Shown one piece after another: positions 27,901 to 35,654 of a stretch of 64,000 bases of DNA (its first letter is position 1; each line of letters begins with the position of its first letter). Under the pieces are notes generated by a model. It did not search any database, was not told where the DNA came from, and was given only the letters and a program-made list of their open reading frames with translations. The position numbers and the translations under genes are program-made. The DNA comes from Candidatus Colivivens caballi (GTDB lineage Bacteria; Bacteroidota; Bacteroidia; Bacteroidales; Bacteroidaceae): NCBI GenBank assembly GCA_018065565.1, contig JAGHSZ010000060.1, positions 1-64,000 of the forward strand, written 5' to 3'.

Positions 27901-29666
27901 TCGAGATTCATCATCTTCAGGATGGTGGTCTGCTTGAATGGTTCTTCTGGGATGTAAGAGAGGTTGACACCTGTTGTGTCGCTGAGGTACTTGATGTCAA
28001 GCTTGAATTTCTCGCGTTGCAGCGATGACACATTCAGTGCATAGACATTCTTCATCATGAGGTCCCAGTTGCCGAGGTGTGGCGAGTTGCTGGTGTTTTT
28101 CAGAAGCTTCACGATGAGGGTTTGGTCGTTGTCCTTGATGTCGGACGAGAATTCACCTACTTGATAGGTCTGTCCGCCGTAGGTGTATTCAAATGCGATG
28201 GCGAGTACGCTGTTTGTCTGAAGCGTACTGCTTAATGATACATAGCCGAGGTGCTTGTTTAACTTGTATTCGCTGGAACTGAGCAGACGGGCATTCTCGA
28301 CCTTCTCATAGTCAACACCACCAGTGAGGAATCCGTCGAGCACATTGCTGACCTGGTCAATGCTGCGGACATCTGGATATGTATTTATGATGGTGGAGTA
28401 GAGTGTGTTTGCATTGTTGCGTGGGGTGGCGTCGCCAGTGCCCTGCCACATTGAATTGCTGATTTTGCGTCGTTCAGCCAGGTCAACAAAACCAACGATA
28501 TCGCGCGTGTTTTCAGTTGCACCCGATGTGTTGGTCACCCAGATTTCAACACGGTTGATAGTTACACCTGTTGTTACATTTGGCAGGGTGGAACATGCTC
28601 TGTCGTACTGGTCGCGGAAGAACTGAGCAAGGAAGAAATGTCGGTTTTCATCGTAGTCGTAGGCTTCGATTTCGAATGGCGTAAGTTGTGCACCACCGCG
28701 TGAACTTGTGGCTTGTGCCTGTGACTTCTTTTGACTGATAACGGTTTGAAGGTTTAGTTTTCCAAACTGCAAGTCAGTACGCAGACCGAACAGGGACTGT
28801 GCACCACGGACAAGTGAGTTGTTAGATGGGAAACTTACATTGCCGGCTTCGAGCAGACGGACTATTTCGTCCTCTTTGCCTTCGTAACTGAGTTTTATGT
28901 TCTTTGTGTCGAAGTCGTATGTGGCTTCGGTGTTGTAACCAATGTTGAAGTTCATCTTATCGCCCACATTGGCTTTGATGTTGACATTGATTTTCTCGTC
29001 GAAGTCAAAATTGCGTATTGTACGGTTGCGCTCGGTGAGCGATGGGTTGTCGGTGAACTTGTAACTGTAACCGAACTTGAGTTCTGCACTTCCGTTTGTC
29101 TGGATTCTCACACCGCCTGGGCCGAATATCTTCTCGGCAGGACCTAGGTCGAAGTGCATATCTGTAAAGTCGAACTTTTCCTTGCCCTTATGTACGAATA
29201 GTGAGTCGTTGCGCTCACGGAAGTATTTGTCAATAGACTTGCGCTCAGTCCATTTAATGTATTCTTGTGGCGTGAGCATATAAGGCGTGCTGAGGAAATT
29301 GTCACCGAGGCGTGTGCCAACACGGTAAAGACCTGACTTCACATCGTAGATAGCTGTATCGGGTTTGAGGTTGTCAGGGTCGGCAAGGTCGAGTGAGGTT
29401 TCCACAGGACGCTCGTCGTTGGTGTAGTCGGTCTTCTTTACATGGACATGGGTGGTGGTGTCAATCGGTGCTGCGTTTTCGTTGATAAATGTTGCTTCGC
29501 TTGACTCTGCCTCTTTCTCTTCATTTGCTTCTGTATTAAGAAGCGGATTGACAGCCTCAAACAATGATGATTTCAGTCCTGTTGTATAAGTACCAGATAC
29601 GACAGCACTTGCCACAACCGTAGTTATGACAAGCAAAAATATGATGATGTATCTGAGTCGTTTCAT
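21927..29666 (-). CDS. sprA: T9SS outer-membrane translocon SprA/Sov
   Basis: At 2579 residues this is the largest gene here. It has an N-terminal hydrophobic signal segment (residues 4-25). The long body is rich in beta-strands, aromatic residues and Asn/Asp, as in SprA (Sov), the giant 36-strand barrel through which the type IX system exports proteins. Family blocks such as GNVSFPSNNSLVRGAQSLFG, the repeated YWQFRIP-like segments and the C-terminal strand (FGINMKFQLTR) support this. Two low-complexity inserts are unusual: a Lys/Glu/Ala-rich stretch at about residues 1905-1990 and a Lys/Ser-rich one near 2453-2490. The gene follows ruvA by 38 bp. It is not truncated. Confidence 0.93.
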   Translation of the reverse strand: MKRLRYIIIFLLVITTVVASAVVSGTYTTGLKSSLFEAVNPLLNTEANEEKEAESSEATFINENAAPIDTTTHVHVKKTDYTNDERPVETSLDLADPDNLKPDTAIYDVKSGLYRVGTRLGDNFLSTPYMLTPQEYIKWTERKSIDKYFRERNDSLFVHKGKEKFDFTDMHFDLGPAEKIFGPGGVRIQTNGSAELKFGYSYKFTDNPSLTERNRTIRNFDFDEKINVNIKANVGDKMNFNIGYNTEATYDFDTKNIKLSYEGKEDEIVRLLEAGNVSFPSNNSLVRGAQSLFGLRTDLQFGKLNLQTVISQKKSQAQATSSRGGAQLTPFEIEAYDYDENRHFFLAQFFRDQYDRACSTLPNVTTGVTINRVEIWVTNTSGATENTRDIVGFVDLAERRKISNSMWQGTGDATPRNNANTLYSTIINTYPDVRSIDQVSNVLDGFLTGGVDYEKVENARLLSSSEYKLNKHLGYVSLSSTLQTNSVLAIAFEYTYGGQTYQVGEFSSDIKDNDQTLIVKLLKNTSNSPHLGNWDLMMKNVYALNVSSLQREKFKLDIKYLSDTTGVNLSYIPEEPFKQTTILKMMNLDRLDDNQKTNPNGKFDYIEGYTADASSARIIFPVVEPFGDWMRQKLGNDAWADKYCYDELYDSTKTVAKQVAEKNKFTLTGEVKATSGNEIEIPPYATSVVVTAGGVTLQEGSDYTVNYREGIVKIINQSIIDAGTNINVSTEDQTNYSMMRKTMLGVNWDYDFSKNLQFGGTYMRLSEQPLTTKVRKGEEPLNNTIWGLNINWKAQSQWLTNLIDKLPLINVTQPSSINFSAEFAQLIAGNAKGVQGNASYLDDFENVKSGVDVSTPSAWTLSSTPYNLEFGDATNDIRNGYNRARLAWYNIDPLFTRRSSSLTPGHLKGDLDQLSNHYVREVYVREVYPNRDYNSGESNTLPILNVAYYPNERGPYNLDPDINDEYGHLSHPEKRWGGMTRKIETSDFETSNVQYIEFWLLDPFIYDRQKNDGKRYGGTLHFNLGDISEDVLKDGKKYYESGMPVNNASTYAETVWGRVPSEKSVVYSFSNEGGARPKQDLGLNGLSSADEKTYGAYAEFLEAMKSKNLNTASYDSIARDPASDNYHYFRGSDYDREEKSILDRYKYINNPEGNSPNSDESGETYSTAYKTTPDVEDVNQDYTMNEYENFFDYAISIRPEDLQIGHNHIVDERRTSVKLRNGQTEEATWYQFRIPIDEFDKKVGDINDFSSIRFMRMYLTEFEQPVVLRFASLDLVHGEWRNYNQMLYTGDKPSVSGKVHTAAVNIEENNDKTPVNYVLPPGISRIVDPNQPQLTQSNEQALSITVEDLATGDARAVYQTLNEDLRKYRHIQMFIHANALQGDYELQDNQMSVFIRIGSDYKSNYYEYEIPLKLTPEGHYDTYTSSGCEAVWPEENMLDIDFDIFTRLKHERNKQKAMGAASYTQLFYDYDPDRPSNKVSVMGNPSLGEVKTMMIGVRNNGRKTNSVEVWVNELRLKDYNNEGGYAAQGNFSLHLSDLGSVNLKGHIETAGYGGLEEGVSSRRDDNLYEWGITTNFDLGRLFSDKMKLNLPVYYSYSWQKISPKYNPFDTDMLLKDALDECETQSERDSLSSLTETLTKNKNFSLSNWRSNYASRTPMPFDPANFSLSYSYSQRYRQGETTVYENDENWKANFAYKYAPKYETWEPFKNLKGKSKWLDIIKAQNLNYLPQSLSFNTDITRSYYEFQERDIDAGTQLPVVFSEQFLWNRQLNLQWDIFKSLRLSYNSATNAEIEEPYTVINKDLYPDEYEAWKDSVKHSLLHFGRPLAYASTFQGSYTVPFQKIPLLDWITADGSYNSSYGWNRGTELEDGRTLGHTAHTQRSLNINGRINFETLYKKIPFLDNANKRFSGSGSKSAAAKKKEEERKAEREAKKKEKAEAEAKKKAEKEALKNGTTLPQEADDKEKAGGKDADDKAKEEEAKGRQKDKLNKSKSKNYSKEITLNDSTYTEVKHGQNSKRLIVKATSGDGKKEYKLRYKKVDANTIRIKNQDTIPIKVTVTAKEPLDDNPLYRTAQVIARGLMLLRNASISYRNTYAMTLPGFRTEIGDAFGQRSVNGLLSPGLDFAFGAIGDSYVDKALRNGWLMDNDSNITTPVSTNASEDLQLRATLEPIRDFKIDLNASRTLNRSRQMQFMYVGMPTTESGSFNMTTISIKSAFASGGDINNNYNSEPFNQFLKNIHTVQGRLEQKYASSTYPVGTGGQFEGKPYDPANGSVDQYSADVLVPAFLAAYCGGNASSVDLSIFPSLLKILPNWSLTYSGLSKLPWFANHFKSVNLRHSYKSVYAVGAYNSFTNYMSYMGDMGFILDVTNGNPIPSSMYNVSTVSINESFSPLIGLDLTFLNGLTSKVEFRKTRALNLSMTSVALTENYSDDIVLGFGYKITDLNLFGAKQIQSGEKKSKKKSNKKGTSESSDAESKKSTSSTNSKSKKVGDVSHDLNLRVDFSYRMQNALNRNIQTGITTATSGSTAYSLKLTADYKFSRLLTVSGFLDWQKNVPLVSSSSYPTTNADFGINMKFQLTR

Positions 29667-29704
29667 TAAGTTATTCAGTGCATGCAGTTCGTTGACAAAC
29701 CTTT

Positions 29705-30310
29705 TTACAACATTTTGAGTGCCTTCTTGATGACTTTTTCCACAGGGAGGTCAGGCTCGTCGGTGAGAATGGTACGCACCACCTTTGCCGTAGGTGCAGG
29801 AGGGAACCCTAACATCTTGAGGGCTTCCACTGCTTCGTCGTACACTTCCTTATTGATTGCAACGGATGGTGTGTTGTCGGCTGTCTGTACTTCTGTGCCT
29901 TCGATTCCGAGTGCAGCCACCTTGTCCTTGAGTTCAAGTATGATTTTCTGTGCAGTCTTCTTGCCAAGTCCCTTTACAGTCGATAGCAGTCGGTCGTTTC
30001 CTTCGTACATGATGTTGCAGAGCTCTGCCGGCGAGAAGGATGAGAGTATGGTGCGAGCTGTGTTGCCTCCAATGCCCGAAATGCTGATGAGCAGCAGAAA
30101 CAGTGAACGCTCCTGTTTGGTGGCAAAGCCAAACAGCACCCACGCATCCTCGCGTATGGCTTCGTGGATGTATAACTTTGCCGATGGCTTGCCCTGAATT
30201 GCAGAGAATGTGTTGAGAGAGATGTTTGCAAGATAACCTACACCGCCACAGTCGATTGTCGCTGTGGCAGGAGTCAGCTCGTCAATAGCACCTTTTATAT
30301 ATTCTATCAT
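29705..30310 (-). CDS. ruvA: Holliday junction branch migration protein RuvA
   Basis: The 201-residue DNA-binding subunit holds the four-way junction for the RuvB motor. The N-terminal OB fold begins [12 protein letters not shown] and includes [11 protein letters not shown]. The tandem helix-hairpin-helix region contains [13 protein letters not shown] and [19 protein letters not shown]. The C-terminal domain III, which contacts RuvB ([15 protein letters not shown]), is present. The gene lies 38 bp upstream of sprA, probably in one transcript. The 247 bp on its other side (30311-30557) contain no gene that I can see. Confidence 0.97.
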   Translation of the reverse strand: MIEYIKGAIDELTPATATIDCGGVGYLANISLNTFSAIQGKPSAKLYIHEAIREDAWVLFGFATKQERSLFLLLISISGIGGNTARTILSSFSPAELCNIMYEGNDRLLSTVKGLGKKTAQKIILELKDKVAALGIEGTEVQTADNTPSVAINKEVYDEAVEALKMLGFPPAPTAKVVRTILTDEPDLPVEKVIKKALKML

Positions 30311-30540
30311 GTCCTTGGTCTCTTGTTATCATTGGTTTTGTTGAAATAGGTATGCCAGTTGCCGTTGCCGGCTTTGTGCTGTTTTGAAGCCGAATTTTAG
30401 CATCTGGCATGCTTTTGTCGCGTCATTGCATAGTTGTCCTATACATGAACCTATAATAATGTTTAACGCAGAAACTCCGAATATATTGCTATGATTCTTG
30501 TTATTTATGAAAAAATGAATAGGAGTACTTGCTTACAGAC

Positions 30541-30577
30541 TTGGTGTCCGTGCCTGTTTAATAGACACGGAAACCAA
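30541..30577 (-). other. hairpin spanning the trpS stop codon
   Basis: TTGGTGTCCGTG (30541-30552) pairs with CACGGAAACCAA (30566-30577) at 11 of 12 positions. The loop contains the trpS stop codon (30558-30560 on the minus strand). No T-run follows, so it is not a standard terminator. The pairing lies partly in coding sequence and may be chance. Confidence 0.4.
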
Positions 30578-31547
30578 TGATTTTGCGGACATCGCGGAGT
30601 GTCTTTGCTGCATTCTCGCGTGCCTTCTCTGCTCCAATCTGTGCGATGCGGTCGAGTCGTGCAGAATCGGACGAAATCTCGATGATGCGCTCGCGGATTG
30701 GCGCGATGGTCTTTACGATGTCTTCTGCAAGTTGCTTTTTAAGGTCACCATAGCGTATGCTGCAATCGTTCCACTTTTCGTCGAAGTAGTTGTATGTCTC
30801 TTTGTCGGATGCAATGTCCATCAGTGTGAACAGGTTCTGGATGACTTCTGGCTTTGGACTGTTTGGTTCGGTTGGACCTGAGTCTGTCACCGCCTTCATC
30901 ACTTTCTTGCGTATGGTCTTCTCGTCTTCGAAGAGGTAGATGCAGTTGCCTTCGCTCTTTCCCATCTTGCCTGATCCGTCAAGACCTGGCACCTTGATGG
31001 CTTCGGACCCAAAGTAGAAGTTTTGTGGCTCTGGGAAGTAATCAACTCCGTAGATGTAGTTGAATCGGCGGGCACATTTGCGTGCCATTTCCATGTTCTG
31101 TTCCTGGTCTTTGCCCACTGGCACTTTTGCAGCACGGTGCTGAAGGATGTCGGCAGCCATGAGTGTAGGGTAGGTGAGGAGTCCTGCATTGACATTTTCT
31201 GGTTGCTTGCGTGCCTTTTCCTTGAATGTTGTTACGCGTTCGAGTTCACCGAGATAGCAGTTCATGTTGAGGTAGAGATAGAGTTCCAGTGTTTCGTGTA
31301 CATCACTCTGGATGTAGATTGTGGCCTTCTCTGGGTCAATTCCACATGCAATGTATTCTGCAAGGATGGTGCGTGCTGAGCGCTGGATGTCTTCTGGTTT
31401 TGGGTGTGTGGTGAGTGAATGCCAGTCTGCAATGAAGAAATAGCAGTTGTACTCTTCTTGCATCTTGACAAAACTGCGGACTGCTCCGTAGTAGTTTCCT
31501 AAGTGTAGGTTTCCTGTTGGGCGTATGCCACTTAATACTGTTTCCAT
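30558..31547 (-). CDS. trpS: tryptophanyl-tRNA synthetase
   Basis: This class I aminoacyl-tRNA synthetase of 329 residues charges tRNA-Trp. The opening SGIRPTGNLHLGNYYGAV carries the HIGH-type motif as HLGN. The KMSKS loop reads GKMGKSEGN near residue 197. The tryptophan pocket segment VPVGKDQEQNMEMARKCARRFN is typical of bacterial TrpRS. It lies 58 bp downstream of the DAHP synthase-chorismate mutase gene. An aromatic amino acid enzyme and the tRNA-Trp synthetase are thus adjacent, though no trp operon is here. Confidence 0.97.
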   Translation of the reverse strand: METVLSGIRPTGNLHLGNYYGAVRSFVKMQEEYNCYFFIADWHSLTTHPKPEDIQRSARTILAEYIACGIDPEKATIYIQSDVHETLELYLYLNMNCYLGELERVTTFKEKARKQPENVNAGLLTYPTLMAADILQHRAAKVPVGKDQEQNMEMARKCARRFNYIYGVDYFPEPQNFYFGSEAIKVPGLDGSGKMGKSEGNCIYLFEDEKTIRKKVMKAVTDSGPTEPNSPKPEVIQNLFTLMDIASDKETYNYFDEKWNDCSIRYGDLKKQLAEDIVKTIAPIRERIIEISSDSARLDRIAQIGAEKARENAAKTLRDVRKIIGFRVY

Positions 31548-31605
31548 TTATGTTTAGTTGTTTGGTTTTTTGCTGTTTGGTGATTGGGTTGTTTTAGGGG
31601 CGCGT

Positions 31606-32670
31606 TTATTCGTTGCGTTGTTCTATCTGTTCGCGGACAGATTCGTGATGAATAATGCTGAATATTTCCCTGATGAAGTCTTTGTCAACTCCGAGCGTGT
31701 CGCCTTGCTGTTCGTGCCTCTCTATCATCTCGCTGTATCGCTGTGGATGGAAAATGGTCATGTCGTGTTCGAGTTTGTACTGACCGATTTCACGGCAGAT
31801 GCGCATGCGGCGGGCAATGATTTCGATGATCTGATTGTCGATGTCGTCAATCTGTCGGCGAAGCAGTGCGATGAGGTCGGTAGATTGTGTCTCGTTTCGG
31901 ATGATGAGTGAACCGAGCATTGCGCTGAGATCGGACGGTGTCAGTTGCTGTGCAGCATCGCTCCATGCGTTGTCGGGGTCGCAGTGACTTTCGATGATGA
32001 GTCCGTCCATACCTAAATCCATGGCCTGCTGGCTGAGTGGCGCAATGAGGTCGCGTCGGCCTCCCATGTGACTTGGGTCGCAGATGATTGGAATGTCGGG
32101 GATTCGGCGGCGAAGTTCAATCGGAATTTGCCACATTGGCTGGTATCGGTAGAGCTTGCGGTCGTAACTTGAAAAACCACGGTGAATCACTCCCAGTCGC
32201 TGAATGCCTGCGCGATTGAGGCGTTCGATGGCACCAATCCATAGTTCGAGGTCGGGGTTGATTGGATTTTTGATGAGAATGGGGATGTCGGTGCCACGCA
32301 GTGAGTCGGCAAGTTCCTGTACGGCAAATGGGTTGACAGTGGTTCGGGCGCCAATCCACAGAATGTCGATGCCTGCTTTGAGTGCTGCTTCCACATGTTG
32401 AGGTGTGGCTACCTCTGTGGCAACCTTCATGCCAGTCTCTGCTTTGACTTGTTGCATCCATGGCAGTGCCTTCTCTCCGTGTCCTTCGAAGCAACCTGGC
32501 TTGGTGCGAGGTTTCCATACTCCGGCACGGAATATGTTGATGCCACTGTCGCTGAGCATGTGTGCTGTGGTGAGCACCTGTTCTTCGCTTTCGGCACTGC
32601 ACGGTCCTGAAATGAGTAGGGGACGGCGGTCGGTGGCGGTCAGGTTGAGTGGCTTGAGTTGTAGTTGCAT
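31606..32670 (-). CDS. bifunctional DAHP synthase / chorismate mutase
   Basis: The 354-residue fusion catalyses the first shikimate step (PEP plus erythrose 4-phosphate to DAHP) and rearrangement of chorismate to prephenate. The N-terminal domain (about residues 1-255) is the KDO8P-synthase-like short DAHP synthase type: GPCSAES at 22-28, FRAGVWKPRTKPG, WIGARTTVNPF and CDPSHMGGRRDL. The C-terminal 90 residues are an AroQ-class all-helical chorismate mutase (LLRRQIDDIDNQIIEIIARR ... REIGQYK). This arrangement is common in Bacteroidetes and may let prephenate or related products feed back on the synthase. It lies between the TPR gene (40 bp) and trpS. Confidence 0.93.
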   Translation of the reverse strand: MQLQLKPLNLTATDRRPLLISGPCSAESEEQVLTTAHMLSDSGINIFRAGVWKPRTKPGCFEGHGEKALPWMQQVKAETGMKVATEVATPQHVEAALKAGIDILWIGARTTVNPFAVQELADSLRGTDIPILIKNPINPDLELWIGAIERLNRAGIQRLGVIHRGFSSYDRKLYRYQPMWQIPIELRRRIPDIPIICDPSHMGGRRDLIAPLSQQAMDLGMDGLIIESHCDPDNAWSDAAQQLTPSDLSAMLGSLIIRNETQSTDLIALLRRQIDDIDNQIIEIIARRMRICREIGQYKLEHDMTIFHPQRYSEMIERHEQQGDTLGVDKDFIREIFSIIHHESVREQIEQRNE

Positions 32671-32710
32671 TGTCTATTTTTACTGGTTTTGTAACAGTGT
32701 AGCAGGTTGG

Positions 32711-33607
32711 TTATAGATTGACTCCTAACTGATAAGGGTTAAGGGCATTGTAGGCTTCGCGCATTTTGTCCTCGAAGTTGTTGTATTGCCCAGTGATGTT
32801 CTGCATCTCTTCAGGAGCGAGTTTCAGTCCTTCTTCCACCATTGCTGCAGCTTCCTTGGTCTTGCCTTCCTTGTGAAGGATGTTGCCTAATTGCATGTAT
32901 GCCTTGGTGGCATAAGGGTTGATGGCGATGACCTGCTGATAGAAGTCCTTTGCCTCGTCGGTCTTGCCCGATGCTTCACATATTTCAGCCTTGAGCATCA
33001 GTACATCGTCGTCGGGCTCGCTGTCGTCGGGCTGATGAGCCAGCACGAAGTCAGCATCCTTTTCTGCATCGGCAAACTGCTGCATCTTGAACAGCACCTT
33101 TGCGCGGAGAAGGTATGGGTCGTTGAAATCTTCGCGCTTACTGATGGCTTTTGTGGCAGATGCAACGGCGTTGATAAGGTCGTTTTGTGCATTCTGCTTC
33201 TTTGCCATAATATAATAAGGTGTGGCAAGGGAGTCGTTGAGTTGTATGGCTTCCTGGCATGCTTCGTCCATCTGGTCGTAGCGCTCCAACTGGAAATAGA
33301 GTTCAGCAAGCGTGAGCACGGTCTGGATGTCATCGGGGTGCTTGGCATGTATCTGCTCGAGGACTTCACTTGCCTCTTCAATGTCACCCTTGTGGAGTAG
33401 CACATTGGAGTAGTATTGCATGGTCTCGTCGTCATCTTGTATGTCGAGTGCGTGTTCGAAACAAGCAATGGCATAGTCAATCTGACCCATGCGCATGGCT
33501 TGTATGCCGTCGTACTTGAAGATGTCGAACTGCGACTGTGCTTCGTGTTCCTGCTTTTCGTCTTCCGTCTCTTCGTGTCCTGTGAAGAGTGTTTTTAGAA
33601 ATCCCAT
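32711..33607 (-). CDS. tetratricopeptide repeat protein
   Basis: This 298-residue soluble protein is made of about six 34-residue TPR helix pairs, for example QAMRMGQIDYAIACFEHALD, ASEVLEQIHAKHPDDIQTVL and AKDFYQQVIAINPYATKAYM. It starts MGFLKTLFTGHEETEDEKQE, a charged lead without a signal peptide. TPR arrays bind other proteins, but the partner is unknown. It lies 91 bp after recQ and 40 bp before the DAHP synthase gene, in the same direction. Its conserved place in that run is the only functional hint. Confidence 0.85.
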   Translation of the reverse strand: MGFLKTLFTGHEETEDEKQEHEAQSQFDIFKYDGIQAMRMGQIDYAIACFEHALDIQDDDETMQYYSNVLLHKGDIEEASEVLEQIHAKHPDDIQTVLTLAELYFQLERYDQMDEACQEAIQLNDSLATPYYIMAKKQNAQNDLINAVASATKAISKREDFNDPYLLRAKVLFKMQQFADAEKDADFVLAHQPDDSEPDDDVLMLKAEICEASGKTDEAKDFYQQVIAINPYATKAYMQLGNILHKEGKTKEAAAMVEEGLKLAPEEMQNITGQYNNFEDKMREAYNALNPYQLGVNL

Positions 33608-33698
33608 ATTGATGTGATATTATGTATTTTTTTGTTTAGTTTTGTTCTGATGTCAGTGGTGCTGCCGACATATGGCACATAGGTAGCATCAGGATGTG

Positions 33699-35630
33699 TC
33701 AAGGATGAAGGTTCAGCCGGATGTAGAGTCCGTCGGGAATCAGTTCCTCTTCGTCGGTCATTATCCGGATTACCTCTTGCATCAGCTCCCTTGGTGCTGT
33801 GATGGAATTCAGCTCAGATAACTGATGCCGTTGTCCGTCGTTCAGCAGACTGATGATTTGCTGATGGATGTCTTCGGCGTTTGCCTGATGCCTTGCTTTG
33901 TCCTTCTTGCTCTGTTTCTTGTGCTTGATGCACACATCGCACTGTCCGCAGTCGGTGGTTTGTTTCTCTCCGAAATAGTCGAGTAGCATCCTGCTTCGGC
34001 AGATGTCGTCGGTCTCGGCATATTGCAGAATCTTTTCGATGCGCTGTGAGTACTCGCGCCGCCGGATGTCATAGACCATTGGTGTGAGTATGACGCGGTG
34101 AGTCTCGATTCGTCGCACCGTGAATGTGATGGTCGGTGTGTTGCGATGTGGAATGTAATCGACGACTCTGCGGCTGCTGAGTTCGACCAACATGTCATAG
34201 ATGTGGTCGGGGGTGAGTCCTGTTTCGTGCGACAGGTACATCTCGTCGATATAGACGAAGTCGGCAAACAACCCCGTGTATGTGCGGAGTATGGTGCGGA
34301 TGAGGCGGTCCATGTCGGGACGGTTGTTGTCGAGCATGTAGAGTTCCTCTTTGTGGAGGATGAACATCAGCCGTGACTTGAAGTCGTTGTCCATGCAGAA
34401 GTCGATGTATCCCGCGGCACTCAGTATGTTGAGGGCACTGTTGGCGAGCACTGGGAAGTGCTTGAAGAATACGCAGAACTTTTGCAGTGAGAAATCGAAT
34501 GTGCGTCCTTCGGCTTCTCCCATTCCCACATTGAGAAAGCAGCATACATCCTCATACACCTGGCGGATGTAGTCGGGTTCGGGATATGTCTCGGGCACTC
34601 GCTTGTGGAGTGTCGTGCTGTCGTGCTTGTCGTAGAGCATCACAGCATATGCTTTCTTGCCGTCGCGTCCGGCTCGTCCGGCTTCCTGAAAATATGCCTC
34701 GAGCGAGTCGGGTAGGTTGTAGTGGATGACAATCCGCACATCGGGCTTGTCGATGCCCATGCCGAATGCGTTGGTCGCTACCATCACTCTGTTGCGCCCC
34801 TTTGTCCAGTTGACTTGTCGGAAGTCCTTTTCTGCATCGGTCAGCCCTGCATGGTAGTTGTCGGCACTGATGCCTTCGCTGTTGAGCATTCTGGCAATTT
34901 CGCTCGTGAGTTTGCGGCTGCGTGTGTAAACGATGGCACCGCCGTCAGGGACGCTTTTCAGGATGTTGATCATCTCGAGGTCCTTGTTGTCGGTGTGACG
35001 GACCACATATGCGAGGTTCTTGCGCTCGAAACTCATTGAGAACACATTCGTCTCACGGAATTGCAGCTGCTTCTGTATGTCGTCAACGACAGCTGGTGTT
35101 GCCGTGGCTGTCAGTGCAAGGATGGGCACAGGGTAGGGGATGATGGACCTGACCTCGGCAATCCGCAGATATGGAGGACGGAAGTCGTAGCCCCATTGTG
35201 ACACGCAGTGTGCCTCATCGACTGTAATCATGCAGATGCGCTTCATCTGCGAGAGTTTTGTCCGGAACTGTTCTGTGGCAAGTCGCTCGGGTGATATATA
35301 GAGGAACTTGTAATTGCCATACAGACAGTTGTCATAGACACGGTCGATGTCCTGCGACATCATGCCCGAGTAGATGGCCTCAGCCTTGATGCCCATCTGT
35401 TTTAGGTGGCTGACCTGGTCTTTCATCAGGGCAATCAGTGGAGTGACCACGATGTTGATGCCGTCGAGCATCATTGTCGGAACCTGGAAACATATTGATT
35501 TGCCGCCTCCTGTCGGCATCAGCCCGAGTGTGTCGCGCCCGGCAAGGACGCTGTCGATGATGTCGCTCTGAATGCCTCGGAAGGAGTCGTAGCCCCAGTA
35601 TTGTTTCAGTATGTCCGTTGCGGTGGTCAT
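33699..35630 (-). CDS. recQ: ATP-dependent DNA helicase RecQ
   Basis: The 643-residue superfamily 2 3'-5' helicase acts in recombination repair. Walker A PTGGGKS lies at residues 40-46. The aromatic-rich loop follows the DEAH box (VDEAHCVSQWGYDFRPPYLRI), a hallmark of RecQ. Motif VI reads QEAGRAGRDGK. The zinc-binding region has paired cysteines (RSRMLLDYFGE ... DCGQCDVC), and a winged-helix-like tail follows. No HRDC domain is recognisable at the C-terminus, as in other short Bacteroidales RecQ proteins. It starts 24 bp after recJ, so helicase and nuclease of the RecF-type pathway are made together. Confidence 0.95.
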   Translation of the reverse strand: MTTATDILKQYWGYDSFRGIQSDIIDSVLAGRDTLGLMPTGGGKSICFQVPTMMLDGINIVVTPLIALMKDQVSHLKQMGIKAEAIYSGMMSQDIDRVYDNCLYGNYKFLYISPERLATEQFRTKLSQMKRICMITVDEAHCVSQWGYDFRPPYLRIAEVRSIIPYPVPILALTATATPAVVDDIQKQLQFRETNVFSMSFERKNLAYVVRHTDNKDLEMINILKSVPDGGAIVYTRSRKLTSEIARMLNSEGISADNYHAGLTDAEKDFRQVNWTKGRNRVMVATNAFGMGIDKPDVRIVIHYNLPDSLEAYFQEAGRAGRDGKKAYAVMLYDKHDSTTLHKRVPETYPEPDYIRQVYEDVCCFLNVGMGEAEGRTFDFSLQKFCVFFKHFPVLANSALNILSAAGYIDFCMDNDFKSRLMFILHKEELYMLDNNRPDMDRLIRTILRTYTGLFADFVYIDEMYLSHETGLTPDHIYDMLVELSSRRVVDYIPHRNTPTITFTVRRIETHRVILTPMVYDIRRREYSQRIEKILQYAETDDICRSRMLLDYFGEKQTTDCGQCDVCIKHKKQSKKDKARHQANAEDIHQQIISLLNDGQRHQLSELNSITAPRELMQEVIRIMTDEEELIPDGLYIRLNLHP

Positions 35631-35654
35631 GTTGCTGTGCCGATGGTGATGTTA

